NCBI RefSeq assembly: GCF_001552275.1
Contig: NZ_BCQW01000004.1
Coordinates: forward strand, 122,318-186,317
Direction of reading: 5' to 3'
Origin: Amphibacillus sediminis NBRC 103570
GTDB taxonomy: Bacteria > Bacillota > Bacilli > Bacillales > Amphibacillaceae
DNA: 64,000 nt
Under the pieces are notes generated by a model that was not told where the DNA came from, searched no databases, and worked only from the letters and a program-made list of their open reading frames with translations. This document shows, piece by piece, positions 1 to 8,570 of this stretch. Made by a program: the position numbers and the translations under genes. Positions within the stretch are counted from its first letter, which is position 1, and the number at the start of each line of letters is the position of its first letter.

Positions 1-2
1 TT

Positions 3-383
3 GGGGATACGTCTTCTAGCATTCTCGCTGATCAGCTCGGCCAAAGCAACCTCATTGGGCAGGAAATTAAAGATATGGTGCCGTTTAACCATCTGCGTAA
101 TAGTAGAGCAGACGATGGCTTTGCTTATTGGCAGAATTCAGGTTTTGAGGTGGACACTGAAAAAGGTGTGACAGGTACAGCTTCATTTAAAGCGGTAGGT
201 TCTGCAACCTCTACAAAAAGTATGGCTCAAACAGTATACCCTGCATCCCGCCGTAACTACACCATATCAGCACAAATAGGATCAGAAAATCTCCAAAAAG
301 GTATAGATGGACAAGTGGGTATCGAGGTAGTATTTGAGTTTGAAGATGGAACTACTGAAACGAGATTTATTGACCTGTTTTAA
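3..383 (+). CDS. Phage tail/minor structural protein, 3' end (5' end outside window)
   Basis: The frame is open from the left edge, so the gene begins outside the window; the ATG at 75 is internal. The visible 126 residues look like a beta-rich carbohydrate-binding or tail module and have no catalytic motif. The frame ends at a TAA (381-383), and the next two ORFs continue in exactly the same frame. The run of tail ORF, GH18-type protein, holin and amidase downstream places it in the late region of a prophage. The specific role (tail fibre or baseplate accessory) is inferred from position only. Confidence 0.6.
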   Translation, partial: GDTSSSILADQLGQSNLIGQEIKDMVPFNHLRNSRADDGFAYWQNSGFEVDTEKGVTGTASFKAVGSATSTKSMAQTVYPASRRNYTISAQIGSENLQKGIDGQVGIEVVFEFEDGTTETRFIDLF

Positions 384-389
384 GAAAGG

Positions 390-596
390 ATGGTGATTGA
401 TTTGGCTGTATTTCAACAAATTGCTCGTGATGCAACACCTAAAGGGTATGGGAAGCTTCACTCTATCACCATTCGGTTGGTAGTTTCAAACTGCACGGGA
501 GAAGTATATTTCACTGACATTATGCTGCAGGCAGGTTCTATAGCCACTGGCTGGGTCGGTCATGTATGCGAAATCAAGTGGACGAACGACGGGTAG
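390..596 (+). CDS. Small phage tail-associated ORF with NCTG motif
   Basis: A 68-residue ORF in the same frame as its upstream neighbour, from which only one stop codon separates it. It carries the signature NCTG-x-x-YFTD-x-x-LQ-x-G, which recurs in the next ORF, so the two are copies of one module. An AAGAAAGG-like site precedes the ATG/TTG region, so independent translation is possible. It could instead be a middle piece of a longer tail protein broken by stop codons. No catalytic residues are visible; a structural carbohydrate-binding role is an inference. Confidence 0.5.
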   Translation: MVIDLAVFQQIARDATPKGYGKLHSITIRLVVSNCTGEVYFTDIMLQAGSIATGWVGHVCEIKWTNDG

Positions 597-1175
597 GTGA
601 TGGCTATGCAGGAAAGTAATTTTATACGTTTTGCGGAAGTCATAAAAGTAAAATCAGAAAAGCGTATAGTTAGTATAACTGTGCGTCCCCTTATTACCAA
701 CTGTACGGGTTCGATTTATTTCACCGACCTACAACTTCAGGAGGGTGACAAGCTGACAGGATACACGCTACACACGGAAACGTTCCTAAAGCATTCGCCT
801 AATCCGGTACGTTTCCACAATGGTGTAGTCCGTAGTGGAGACACAATCATTATTTTTAACCTCGGAGAAACTTCAAGCGGGCTAGATTGTTATATCTACC
901 CCCTGCAAGCTATGGAAGCTGGCAGTATTCAGCTTTCACAGGGGATGGGTTCACATAAGGTAAAATTTGATTCAGAGGCTTACCCAGGTGATGAATTTGC
1001 ACTAAAGGCTTCAACAAGAGAGTGTTTGAGAAACGGCTATCCCACGCCGAAGCATGGATTCTATCAATACACAGCTGCTACTGATAGTAAGCACCAAGTG
1101 AAGCTACAAGACAGAAAATCTGCTAGGGTATATTTCGAATACAAAGAAATGCTGAAAGGGGATCTGCGTCCATGA
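597..1175 (+). CDS. Phage tail-associated protein with NCTG motif
   Basis: The 192-residue frame follows directly on the TAG that ends the previous ORF and stays in that frame. Its first 50 residues repeat the NCTG/YFTD/LQ-x-G module seen there. The rest is unrecognised and probably beta-sandwich. The start is uncertain: GTG at 597, ATG at 600 and ATG at 606 are all possible, and none has a convincing ribosome binding site. The 3' end overlaps the GH18-type gene by 4 bases (ATGA), so the two are translationally coupled. It is likely a tail spike or baseplate component. Confidence 0.5.
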   Translation: MMAMQESNFIRFAEVIKVKSEKRIVSITVRPLITNCTGSIYFTDLQLQEGDKLTGYTLHTETFLKHSPNPVRFHNGVVRSGDTIIIFNLGETSSGLDCYIYPLQAMEAGSIQLSQGMGSHKVKFDSEAYPGDEFALKASTRECLRNGYPTPKHGFYQYTAATDSKHQVKLQDRKSARVYFEYKEMLKGDLRP

Positions 1176-3640
1176 AAGATTATATTAAGGGTAAACGCTG
1201 TATGGTATGGTCCTTCATGGGCAATGCTCGGATGTATCAGGCTTTGAACGATTACGGTGCCCGCTTAGATACTGTTGGTATTTTCACTTTTGAGGTAGAC
1301 ATCACAGGCACGATAATGGAAACAGGTACTAGCGTTTCTTCCCTTACTCCATATCGTACAAAGTGGCCACATATCAAATGGTTACTTACCATTATGAATC
1401 ATGGGACAGAGAGCATATTTACGGCTCTGAGAAATAACGAAGGTGGTGCAAAGTCGAAATTCCTCTCAGAAATAGTACGTATTATGAACAAATACCCTTG
1501 GTGTGCAGGTGTAGATATCGATTTAGAGCGCGGTGGTGGATTTGAGAACCGTGCTGCCGCAAATGCTCTATTCGCTGATATATACTCGACTGTTAAAAAC
1601 TATGATTCATCAAAACTAGTAAATATCTGCTTACCTGGAATGACGGGTGTGCAAGGCTCGGTTGGTGGAGAAAATTGGTGTGTTTATGCCGACCTTAACG
1701 ATTATTGTGATACGGCAGCAATCATGAGTTATGGCATGGCATGGGCAGGTTCAGCTCCAGGCCCAGTATCACCAAGGAGCTGGCTTGAAGGTATCTACAA
1801 TTATGCTATTACAGCTATGTCACCACAAAAAGTATATATGGGTTTACCTGGTTACGGTTGGAATTGGCAGATTTACGACTATCCATCCAACCTAGGTAAG
1901 ACTTATCGCGGTACATCGAACACTTACTATGCAGCTAAGAACTGGATGACTGGGGTGTATAACTTTACAAATGATCAGCCTCCACAACCATTTATCCCAA
2001 TCATTTCCTACTGGGATGATCACGATAAAGTACCATGGGCGCTGCCACATGTCTACGATTATATGGAAGGCTGGGATGCAGTATCACGAGAAGCTCCTAT
2101 TATTGCTGAAACATATAATCGGCGAAAATATCTTACTTGTTATGGGAAAACACAAAAGTCGGAGTTTGGAACTATATATGTTAACCGAGATGGTGAACCA
2201 GACAGCTACACAGATGGTGTTGTGGTTGGTAATGGAATGATCACTCTTTCGTCAAGTGAAGGTAAAGCGGAGTACAACTTTACAATTGACAAATCAGGTA
2301 CTTATGATGTAGTTGTACAGCTTTGCTTTCCGTTCTGGGATAAGAATGGTATCACAATTGCAATTGACGGTACAGTGGTTAGCTACTCAGAGAATCGTCT
2401 GTGGTGGCCATACTGGAGGAAAACTTTCTGGGCAGAACTTGCCACTAATGTAAATCTCCTAGCAGGAACACATAGCATCACGATTGAAGGTGGTGTAGTT
2501 GGTACTCAATTTTATGGTTTCCGGGTTTGTTCTAATTTTAGTGAATATCCTTCTGCTGGAGAGGCAACCTTCAGTTTATCTCCACGAAGCTTCAAAGACG
2601 TAAATGGTAACATGGCTGTTCCCGACAAAGGGTTTAAGCTTACTACAGAGGTTTTGCGCCGTAAGCCGGATTCAGCGTTAGCTTGGTATGAAGACTTTAG
2701 AGATCCCGTCATCCTGCCAGAAAGCTACTGGCAGACGTTATCGGGGAGTTGGAGTGTATGGCAAAATCCTGATGACAATGGCAATCGCCCGTATTCTCAG
2801 CTTGAAGGAAGTGGTCAGCTTGCCTGGAAATACGACAGCTTTAGTGATGTGCATATTCGTGCTAGAATTGCCTTTCCTATGAGCGGTAGCGGAAGAGCAG
2901 GAGTGTTTTGTGGGAATGTGTTTTGTTGTATCAACATTGATGCCCAACAAGTGGAGCTTTACCAAGGCTCTACATTACTTGGTAGTTATCCGGCAAGTTA
3001 CTATAAGACTTCAGATGCTGACATCCGCACCAATCCGAATATGTATCTCATTGAAATGAGGAAACGTGGAAATAAGGTGCGTGTCTACTCTGGGAATTCC
3101 AACACACTTCGTTTTACTGCAAACATCTCAAGTACGGGTGGCTATTGTGGGATTCAGTCCGATGGGCATATAAAATGTGAACTTCTCCGCTTGGGAGATG
3201 CATGGACTTATGAACCTTACGAAGCCTTTGATGTCACCATGCCAGACGGATCACTTATGCAGTATGGCAGAATTGCTAGGAATGGTGTAACTTGGGATAG
3301 TAAGTTTCATGTATTTACTCTTACAGCTGATGTAGAGGAAGCCTCCACCAGAAGTGAGGATATTTCCATGGATTATGACTTTTATCATAGTAATCTCTTG
3401 CAGATACCATGCAATGCAGATTATACAGCGAAGGTTATACCAAAGGATATAAACGTCTGGATATCTCGGTTGTTTCTCGGTGATGCAGATGGCTTTTCAA
3501 TTTTGTACTATCAAGATGTGGATTCACTGGTCTACTGGTCAAACGAAGCGGCTTATCGTTGGGACCTACGGGGTATTGCTATCTGGTCATTGGGACAGGA
3601 AGATATGCGGCTATGGGAAGCTTTGCCAAAGCAAATATAG
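1172..3640 (+). CDS. Prophage GH18-like glycoside hydrolase / minor structural protein
   Basis: An 822-residue protein. Residues 1-330 have the layout of a family 18 glycoside hydrolase, with the signature GVDIDLE at residues 113-119 (Asp115, Asp117 and the expected acid Glu119). After that come a CBM-like beta-sandwich (roughly 340-470) and a concanavalin-like region to about 700. GH18 enzymes cleave chitin or peptidoglycan-type N-acetylglucosamine chains with substrate assistance. In phages such proteins usually sit on the tail tip and help penetrate the wall. The start overlaps the previous gene by ATGA. A terminator follows before the holin. Confidence 0.75.
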   Translation: MKDYIKGKRCMVWSFMGNARMYQALNDYGARLDTVGIFTFEVDITGTIMETGTSVSSLTPYRTKWPHIKWLLTIMNHGTESIFTALRNNEGGAKSKFLSEIVRIMNKYPWCAGVDIDLERGGGFENRAAANALFADIYSTVKNYDSSKLVNICLPGMTGVQGSVGGENWCVYADLNDYCDTAAIMSYGMAWAGSAPGPVSPRSWLEGIYNYAITAMSPQKVYMGLPGYGWNWQIYDYPSNLGKTYRGTSNTYYAAKNWMTGVYNFTNDQPPQPFIPIISYWDDHDKVPWALPHVYDYMEGWDAVSREAPIIAETYNRRKYLTCYGKTQKSEFGTIYVNRDGEPDSYTDGVVVGNGMITLSSSEGKAEYNFTIDKSGTYDVVVQLCFPFWDKNGITIAIDGTVVSYSENRLWWPYWRKTFWAELATNVNLLAGTHSITIEGGVVGTQFYGFRVCSNFSEYPSAGEATFSLSPRSFKDVNGNMAVPDKGFKLTTEVLRRKPDSALAWYEDFRDPVILPESYWQTLSGSWSVWQNPDDNGNRPYSQLEGSGQLAWKYDSFSDVHIRARIAFPMSGSGRAGVFCGNVFCCINIDAQQVELYQGSTLLGSYPASYYKTSDADIRTNPNMYLIEMRKRGNKVRVYSGNSNTLRFTANISSTGGYCGIQSDGHIKCELLRLGDAWTYEPYEAFDVTMPDGSLMQYGRIARNGVTWDSKFHVFTLTADVEEASTRSEDISMDYDFYHSNLLQIPCNADYTAKVIPKDINVWISRLFLGDADGFSILYYQDVDSLVYWSNEAAYRWDLRGIAIWSLGQEDMRLWEALPKQI

Positions 3641-3664
3641 AGGAAAAATAAACTATAAAAGTAT

Positions 3665-3694
3665 ACGCTTGCCTATTTCGGTTGGCGTTTTTTT
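3665..3694 (+). terminator. Terminator after GH18-like tail gene
   Basis: A short hairpin pairs ACGC with GCGT, with further wobble pairs inside, and is followed by a run of seven T. It lies between the tail gene and the holin, so the lysis cassette may be read by antitermination or from its own promoter. Confidence 0.5.
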
Positions 3695-3724
3695 ATGTAA
3701 TCAAAATGATAGGAGGTTAAGATA

Positions 3725-4141
3725 ATGAAGGAAATTTGGAACTGGATTCAAGTGACATTTGCTGTTGTTGGTGGTTGGCTCGGATATTTTCTCGGAGGAT
3801 GGGACGGATTTTTATATGCTTTACTTACTTTTGTTGTGATTGATTACATCACAGGTTTGATGTGTGCTGTGCTTGATAAGAAACTATCCAGCGAGGTAGG
3901 CTTTCGCGGCATATTCAAGAAAGTACTCATCTTTTCATTGGTAGCAATCGGTCACATTATTGATAAAAACGTTATTGGAGATGGCTCTGTTATACGAACA
4001 GCGGTCATATTTTTTTATCTTTCAAATGAAGGCATATCCATACTTGAAAATGCTGTTCATGTTGGTCTGCCTGTACCACAGAAACTCAAGGATGTATTAG
4101 AGCAGCTTCACAACAGAAGTGAAAAGGAGGACTATAAATGA
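3725..4141 (+). CDS. Phage holin (phage_holin_4 / TcdE-like family)
   Basis: A 138-residue membrane protein with about three hydrophobic segments in the first 115 residues and a charged tail. Its pattern matches the toxin-secretion/phage-lysis holin family (TcdE/UtxA type). Holins form holes in the cytoplasmic membrane that let the endolysin reach the wall. It has a strong AGGAGG site and overlaps the amidase start by 4 bases (ATGA), the usual holin-endolysin coupling. The endolysin partner is broken, so the pair is probably no longer a working lysis module. Confidence 0.85.
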   Translation: MKEIWNWIQVTFAVVGGWLGYFLGGWDGFLYALLTFVVIDYITGLMCAVLDKKLSSEVGFRGIFKKVLIFSLVAIGHIIDKNVIGDGSVIRTAVIFFYLSNEGISILENAVHVGLPVPQKLKDVLEQLHNRSEKEDYK

Positions 4142-4791
4142 ATCTACGTAAATTAATACTTACGAACAATGCCTGCTACAAAGCAGGCAAAACTATAACA
4201 CCAAAGGGTATAATGGTTCACTCAACAGGGGCTAATAACCCGTGGTTGAAGAGATATGTTGGTCCGGATGACGGTTTGCTCGGAAAGAATCAATACAACA
4301 ATCATTGGAATCAGGATAAACCCGGAGGTCGTCAAGTTTGTGTCCATGCTTTTATTGGAAAATTAGCAGATGGCTCCGTTGCCACCTATCAAACATTACC
4401 ATGGAATCATCGTGGTTGGCATGCTGGAGGAGATGCGAATAATACCCATATAGGTTTTGAAATTTGCGAGGACGGTCTAACCGATGCCTCGTATTTTTCT
4501 GCTGTTTATAAGGAAGCAGTAGAGCTTTGTGTACATCTTTGCAAACTCTATGGACTAAGTGAGAAGGATATCATCTGTCATAGTGAAGGCTATAAGCAAG
4601 GTATAGCTAGTAACCATGCGGATGTTATGCACTGGTTTCCTAAGCATGGGAAGACCATGGATACCTTTAGAGCAGATGTTAAGAAACTTCTAAGCGAAGA
4701 AGAAAAATCAGCAGAATCAGCGAAAAAGAAATATTACCGTTTACAAATTGGGAGCCCTTCCCATAAAAATGGCCGAAGTAGACAGCCATAA
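4138..4791 (+). pseudogene. N-acetylmuramoyl-L-alanine amidase (endolysin), 3' disrupted
   Basis: Residues 1-185 form an Amidase_2 (PGRP-like, zinc) domain: the first His ligand is in MVHST (His28), and further His/Asp candidates lie at 148-170. It would cut the bond between MurNAc and L-Ala in peptidoglycan. A linker leads into a SPOR-like repeat starting YYRLQIG at residue 199. The frame then diverges and stops after about 15 unrelated residues. The missing C-terminal piece (KKKANAEAQ to FIKYD) is found in frame at 7998-8078, beyond a 3.2-kb insertion. The catalytic domain is intact, so residual activity is possible. Confidence 0.8.
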
Positions 4792-4903
4792 ATTATTAAA
4801 GCATTCTGAGTGTGTACAGGAAGAAAACTTTGACTAAATCCATCCATCAATATGAAGTGAAGACTCATGTGGCAATTAAAAGTAATATTTACACATAATA
4901 AAT

Positions 4904-4931
4904 GCCCTCCAAACTTATGAGCCTAGAGGGC
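4904..4931 (-). terminator. Possible terminator of the MATE gene
   Basis: GCCCTC (4904-4909) pairs with GAGGGC (4926-4931) around a 16-base loop. On the minus strand the hairpin lies downstream of the MATE gene, but the following T-run is weak. Confidence 0.35.
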
Positions 4932-5049
4932 AAAGGTATTTGAACAGGAACGCTTCCCACCAAACTCACGTTTTTTTCATATGGCGGATATTAGCTATTT
5001 TATTGGTTTATCGTAGCACGTAGCAGAAAAGCATTGGTTTAGGATTCTT

Positions 5050-6414
5050 TTATTCACTTTTTATATTTTCATTTTTTTGAAAGATATGTCCATATCCTTT
5101 GACAAAAACTAGTACTACAAGGAGACTAGATAAAATATCTGCTATTGACTGTGCGAACCAAAGACCATTTGTTCCAATTAATCTCGGCAAAAAGCAAATA
5201 ACTAATGTTAAAATAATGGCTTGTCTTGTTATATTTATGAATACTGCAGTTTTAGCTCTATTCGTTAATGACATAAAACCGGAACCGAATGTTGGAATAA
5301 CAGCAAATGGAAGTAAAAGCATGTACTTTGTAAGACCAACAAGCGTAATGTTCGCAAGCTCTGAATTATGGTTAAACAGTCCTACTATGGATGTCGGGAA
5401 TAATAATGTTAGACAAGTACCCGTTCCTAATATAGCAAGCCCTAATATAATAGCTTGAGCCAGAGTCTTTATAACTCGTTTATATAACTTTTTTGCATAA
5501 TTATATCCGACAATTGGTTGCATTCCTTGTGCAATTCCATAAACGGGCATTAAGAACATAGAGGCAACTGATGTTATAATAGTCATAGCTCCGACCGCTG
5601 ATTCTCCACCATATAGCCTTAAAGCGTAGTTGCTTACAAACTGCGCAACAGTAATAGAGAGTTGATTGGAAAAGGGTGATAAACCGATAGAAACAATTTC
5701 CTTCACTAATTTAGGCTGGACTTTGAAAATTCTCTTTTCAATATGTAGCGTCGTCTTCTGTGTTTTAAAATAAGCTAATCCAAGAATGACCGTTACAAAC
5801 TGTGACAATACAGTTGCTACGGCTGCGCCTTCTATTCCCATGTTTAATACAGGAATAAACAGAACATCTAATCCAATATTAAGAGCACAACCTGTCAATG
5901 TTATAATCGCAGAGAAAGTTGGATTACCGTAAGAACGCACAAGAATTGGCAAGGCAAATCCTAACATGTTAAATACAGTACCTAGTACAATAATTGTTGT
6001 ATACGACTTTGCATAAGAAAGCGTTTCTCCTTGAGTTCCGATAAAAGCAAATACTTTATTTTGAAAAACAAAAAACAACGCAGTAATTGTTATACCTACC
6101 ACTATCGAAAGTACAAAGGCATTTCCAAGCGTATTTTCAGCTTCTTCTCGCTTATCTTGTCCTAATTTGATAGAAATATTGCCAGCGGAACCAAATGCAA
6201 TCATCGCTGATAATGCCAAAATGATCGTAGTGATAGGTACTGTAAGACCTACCGCGTTTAAAGCTATAGCCCCAATATTAGGTATATTTCCAATAAATAT
6301 ACGGTCTATAACAATATAGAAAGAATTTGCGAATAACCCAAGTATGGCTGGCATGGAATATTGTAAGAGTAATTTTCCTACTGGTTTGCTCTCAAGCTCA
6401 TTAATTTTACTCAT
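5050..6414 (-). CDS. MATE family multidrug/Na+ efflux transporter (MepA-like)
   Basis: The 454 residues form about twelve hydrophobic segments with the two-fold MATE arrangement; length and sequence style fit the MepA/NorM branch. Such proteins export cationic drugs or dyes in exchange for Na+ or H+. The start is supported by a GGAG-type site just upstream. The gene lies 228 bases downstream of an Rrf2 regulator on the same strand, and the gap holds a duplicated segment that includes the likely promoter. The pair sits inside an interrupted phage amidase gene, so it is probably imported cargo. Substrate is unknown. Confidence 0.85.
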   Translation of the reverse strand: MSKINELESKPVGKLLLQYSMPAILGLFANSFYIVIDRIFIGNIPNIGAIALNAVGLTVPITTIILALSAMIAFGSAGNISIKLGQDKREEAENTLGNAFVLSIVVGITITALFFVFQNKVFAFIGTQGETLSYAKSYTTIIVLGTVFNMLGFALPILVRSYGNPTFSAIITLTGCALNIGLDVLFIPVLNMGIEGAAVATVLSQFVTVILGLAYFKTQKTTLHIEKRIFKVQPKLVKEIVSIGLSPFSNQLSITVAQFVSNYALRLYGGESAVGAMTIITSVASMFLMPVYGIAQGMQPIVGYNYAKKLYKRVIKTLAQAIILGLAILGTGTCLTLLFPTSIVGLFNHNSELANITLVGLTKYMLLLPFAVIPTFGSGFMSLTNRAKTAVFINITRQAIILTLVICFLPRLIGTNGLWFAQSIADILSSLLVVLVFVKGYGHIFQKNENIKSE

Positions 6415-6432
6415 ATCATTTCTCCTTTTGAA

Positions 6433-6690
6433 GATATTATAGACATATATAGTCCTTAATTATTGTAAATAAAAATATTAGATGATTCTTAAGCAAAGCA
6501 TTATAGTTTTTCATCTGTCACTATAGAAATAGTATCAATAAGTTTTTTCTGCAATATGGAATTGTAAGGATATTATAGACATATATAGTCCTTAATTATT
6601 GTAAATAAAAATTATTAGATGGTTCTTAGCAAAGCATTATAGTTATTCATCTGCCACTATATAAACAGTATCAATAAGTTTTTTTTTCTG
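6433..6690. repeat. Tandem duplication between MATE and rrf2 genes
   Basis: Two diverged copies of about 120 bases, 6433-6551 and 6569-6690, each begin GATATTATAGACATATATAG and end in a T-rich tract followed by CTG. The second copy contains the true 3' end of the Rrf2 gene. The first still encodes a degraded version of that tail on the minus strand (KKLIDT followed by altered residues). The duplicated segment therefore carries both the 3' end of the regulator and the intergenic sequence leading to the MATE gene. Confidence 0.75.
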
Positions 6691-7041
6691 TAAATACTGT
6701 TCCATCATGGTTTCAGCCTCATTCATTACCTTTTGTAGAGGACATTTAGATTCGTGTTGCAGACCACATTCAAAAAATGCACCAGTTCCTTCAATTGCCC
6801 AAATTACATCCATGAAAGAAATATTTTCGGGAGGTTTTCGTAATGTATAGCCCCCGTTAGCGCCAGATACAGATTCAATCAGCCCAGCCTTAACAAGTTG
6901 GGTTAAAATTTTAGATAAATAAGTAACAGACACTTGGAAGCGTTCTGCTAGTACATGTACACTTAACTTTTCGTTTTGCCCCCTTTCAATCATGAATGAT
7001 ATTGTGTGCAAAGCATAATTCGTAGCTTTTGTATATTTCAT
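6643..7041 (-). CDS. Rrf2 family transcriptional regulator
   Basis: A 132-residue protein with the Rrf2 winged helix at residues 1-80 (MKYTKATNYALHTI start and a GGYTLRKPP wing). Two cysteines around residues 97-106 (ECGLQHESKC) lie in the region where family members bind an Fe-S cluster; the usual third cysteine is not obvious. Relatives include NsrR, IscR and CymR, so sensing of redox or NO stress is possible but unproven. It is transcribed towards the MATE exporter and is its likely regulator. Confidence 0.85.
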   Translation of the reverse strand: MKYTKATNYALHTISFMIERGQNEKLSVHVLAERFQVSVTYLSKILTQLVKAGLIESVSGANGGYTLRKPPENISFMDVIWAIEGTGAFFECGLQHESKCPLQKVMNEAETMMEQYLQKKKLIDTVYIVADE

Positions 7042-7344
7042 ATTAACACTCCTTAAGGATATTAAAGACTGTATTTATCTATGATAATATCAGATGCCTT
7101 TAATTTTGTCAATATTAATTTCCTTAGTTTTATCTACATAGGCCTGAGCTAAACCATGTTTTATAAACAACTTTCAAAAAATGTCCCAAATATAAGGAAT
7201 CTTCTCCCTTTTTAATGTAAAATTAAGCTATCAAACAAAAATCTTACGAAACAAAAAAGGTGTAGCACTTCTATGCGTCTATTTTGTACTGACTGGCATT
7301 GTCCCCCCTTCCCGAATTGACGAACAGAAAAAAACTAATAAACT

Positions 7345-7985
7345 TAAACGACCACCTGCTTAAAGCAGGTGGATTTTGACATAAATGTCGATGACTAAAG
7401 TCATTACTAAAGACTAAAGTTCTTCTGAAAGTCCCTAAGCTCAAGCTCACTCAAAATTAGACTAGAACTCATCCTCTATTTTGAAGATATCATTTCTCTC
7501 TTCAGTAAATTGATTAGCAATATAATTTCTTATTATTTCTTCCGTTACATTTCCTACTGTTGCACAGAAGTATCCTCTTGCCCACAGATGTTGTCCCCAA
7601 TATCTTTTTTTCAACTCTGGAAACTCATCTTGCAACAATCTTGATGATCTTCCTTTTAAGTACTACATGATTTTACTTGGAGCCAAACTTGGTGGACATG
7701 AAATCAATAAATGAATGTGGTCTTTCCCTACACTTCCTTGTAAGATGGTAACTCCTCTCGCTTCACAACCTTGCCTGATTAACTCCCTTACTCTCAATGC
7801 TATTGGTCCATGTAGTACCTTGTATCTATACTTTGTCACCCAAATAATATGGTACTTGATATCAAATACTGCATGTCCATTTCTGTTGTATCCGTCCATA
7901 CTGTCACCTCACTACTAGTATGGACATCGAAAACAAAGGCTAAAAGCTTATACCGTCTAAAGCCGGTGGAGTTAGACCACGCATT
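7345..7985 (-). mobile_element. IS200-like insertion sequence (IS200/IS605 family)
   Basis: About 640 bases carry a single Y1 transposase gene on the minus strand. At the transposase 3' side is a perfect hairpin, CCACCTGCTT (7352-7361) with AAGCAGGTGG (7363-7372). At the other side is a second one, GTCTAA (7955-7960) with TTAGAC (7972-7977). Subterminal hairpins of this kind are recognised by TnpA and excised as single strands. The exact ends cannot be fixed by reading alone. It lies at the right edge of the insertion that splits the phage amidase. Confidence 0.75.
7462..7899 (-). pseudogene. tnpA: IS200 transposase TnpA, interrupted by an amber codon
   Basis: The reading frame from 7899 to 7462 would give a full-length 145-residue Y1 transposase with the HUH motif (DHIHLLIS) and a catalytic-tyrosine helix (EEIIRNYIANQ). 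One in-frame TAG at 7663-7665, just after PSKIM, splits it. The frame then continues with YLKGRSSRLLQ exactly as expected for the family. A Gln codon (CAG) changed to TAG is the simplest explanation. The protein is probably inactive unless the amber is suppressed. Confidence 0.85.
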
Positions 7986-8078
7986 TGGAAATTAAATAAG
8001 AAAAAAGCAAATGCTGAGGCACAGCTTGCCAAAGCTAAAAAGGCAGGATTTACGGATGCATTTATTAAGTATGATTGA
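7986..8078 (+). pseudogene. C-terminal fragment of the phage amidase SPOR-like domain
   Basis: The frame reads KKKANAEAQLAKAKKAG and ends FTDAFIKYD followed by TGA at 8076-8078. This is the expected continuation of the SPOR-like repeat that begins at the end of the amidase at 4138-4791. It lies immediately next to the IS200 end and has no start codon of its own. Together the two fragments show that the 4.76-7.99 kb segment was inserted into, or rearranged within, the amidase gene. Confidence 0.7.
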
Positions 8079-8156
8079 TCAAAGGGAGCGAGTAAAAAAG
8101 CATTTTTGCTTTAGCTTTACAGAGTTTCCCTAAAAAATTAACTATTAGATGTATAT

Positions 8157-8193
8157 AGCCTGTGGGGGTTATTCCCTTGCAGGCTCTTTTTTT
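8157..8193 (+). terminator. Terminator of the phage lysis module
   Basis: AGCCTG (8157-8162) pairs with CAGGCT (8180-8185), extended inside by a GGGG/TCCC pairing, and is followed by seven T. It closes the lysis transcript before the recombinase module. Confidence 0.8.
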
Positions 8194-8272
8194 ATGCTCT
8201 GATTCTATTTTATTTTTACAAATCCTCAACTTCGACCTGTTCCCGCGGCTATTAGGTAGGAGGTGATTCTAC

Positions 8273-8509
8273 GTGAATCAGCATGAGGATAAAAAAGTAA
8301 TGAAGATCTCGGACGAGGTTATAGACAAAAGCATCGAATTAAAGAAAATGTCACAGGAGCAGCTACAGCGTGAGTTTGATTATATTCAAGCAGAGAAATT
8401 ACTTAGAAAGATGCTCCAAAAAGGTTTAATAACAGAAGTAGAATTCAACAAGATAGACGCACTTAATCGCCAATCTTTCTCTCCTTTCTTAGCAGAGATA
8501 ATGCCCTAA
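8273..8509 (+). CDS. SHOCT-domain-like small protein
   Basis: A 78-residue protein starting at GTG behind a strong AGGAGGTGA site. Its C-terminal half (LLRKMLQKGLITEVEFNKI) has the short amphipathic pattern of SHOCT domains, which often act as oligomerisation tails. Similar small proteins are commonly found directly upstream of large serine recombinases in phage-derived elements. A role as recombination accessory factor is an inference from that position. Confidence 0.6.
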   Translation: MNQHEDKKVMKISDEVIDKSIELKKMSQEQLQREFDYIQAEKLLRKMLQKGLITEVEFNKIDALNRQSFSPFLAEIMP

Positions 8510-8570
8510 ATTCGTTGATATATAAGGATTTCAGAGGTAATATGTGACCTACCAAGAAGGAGGTGAGGCG

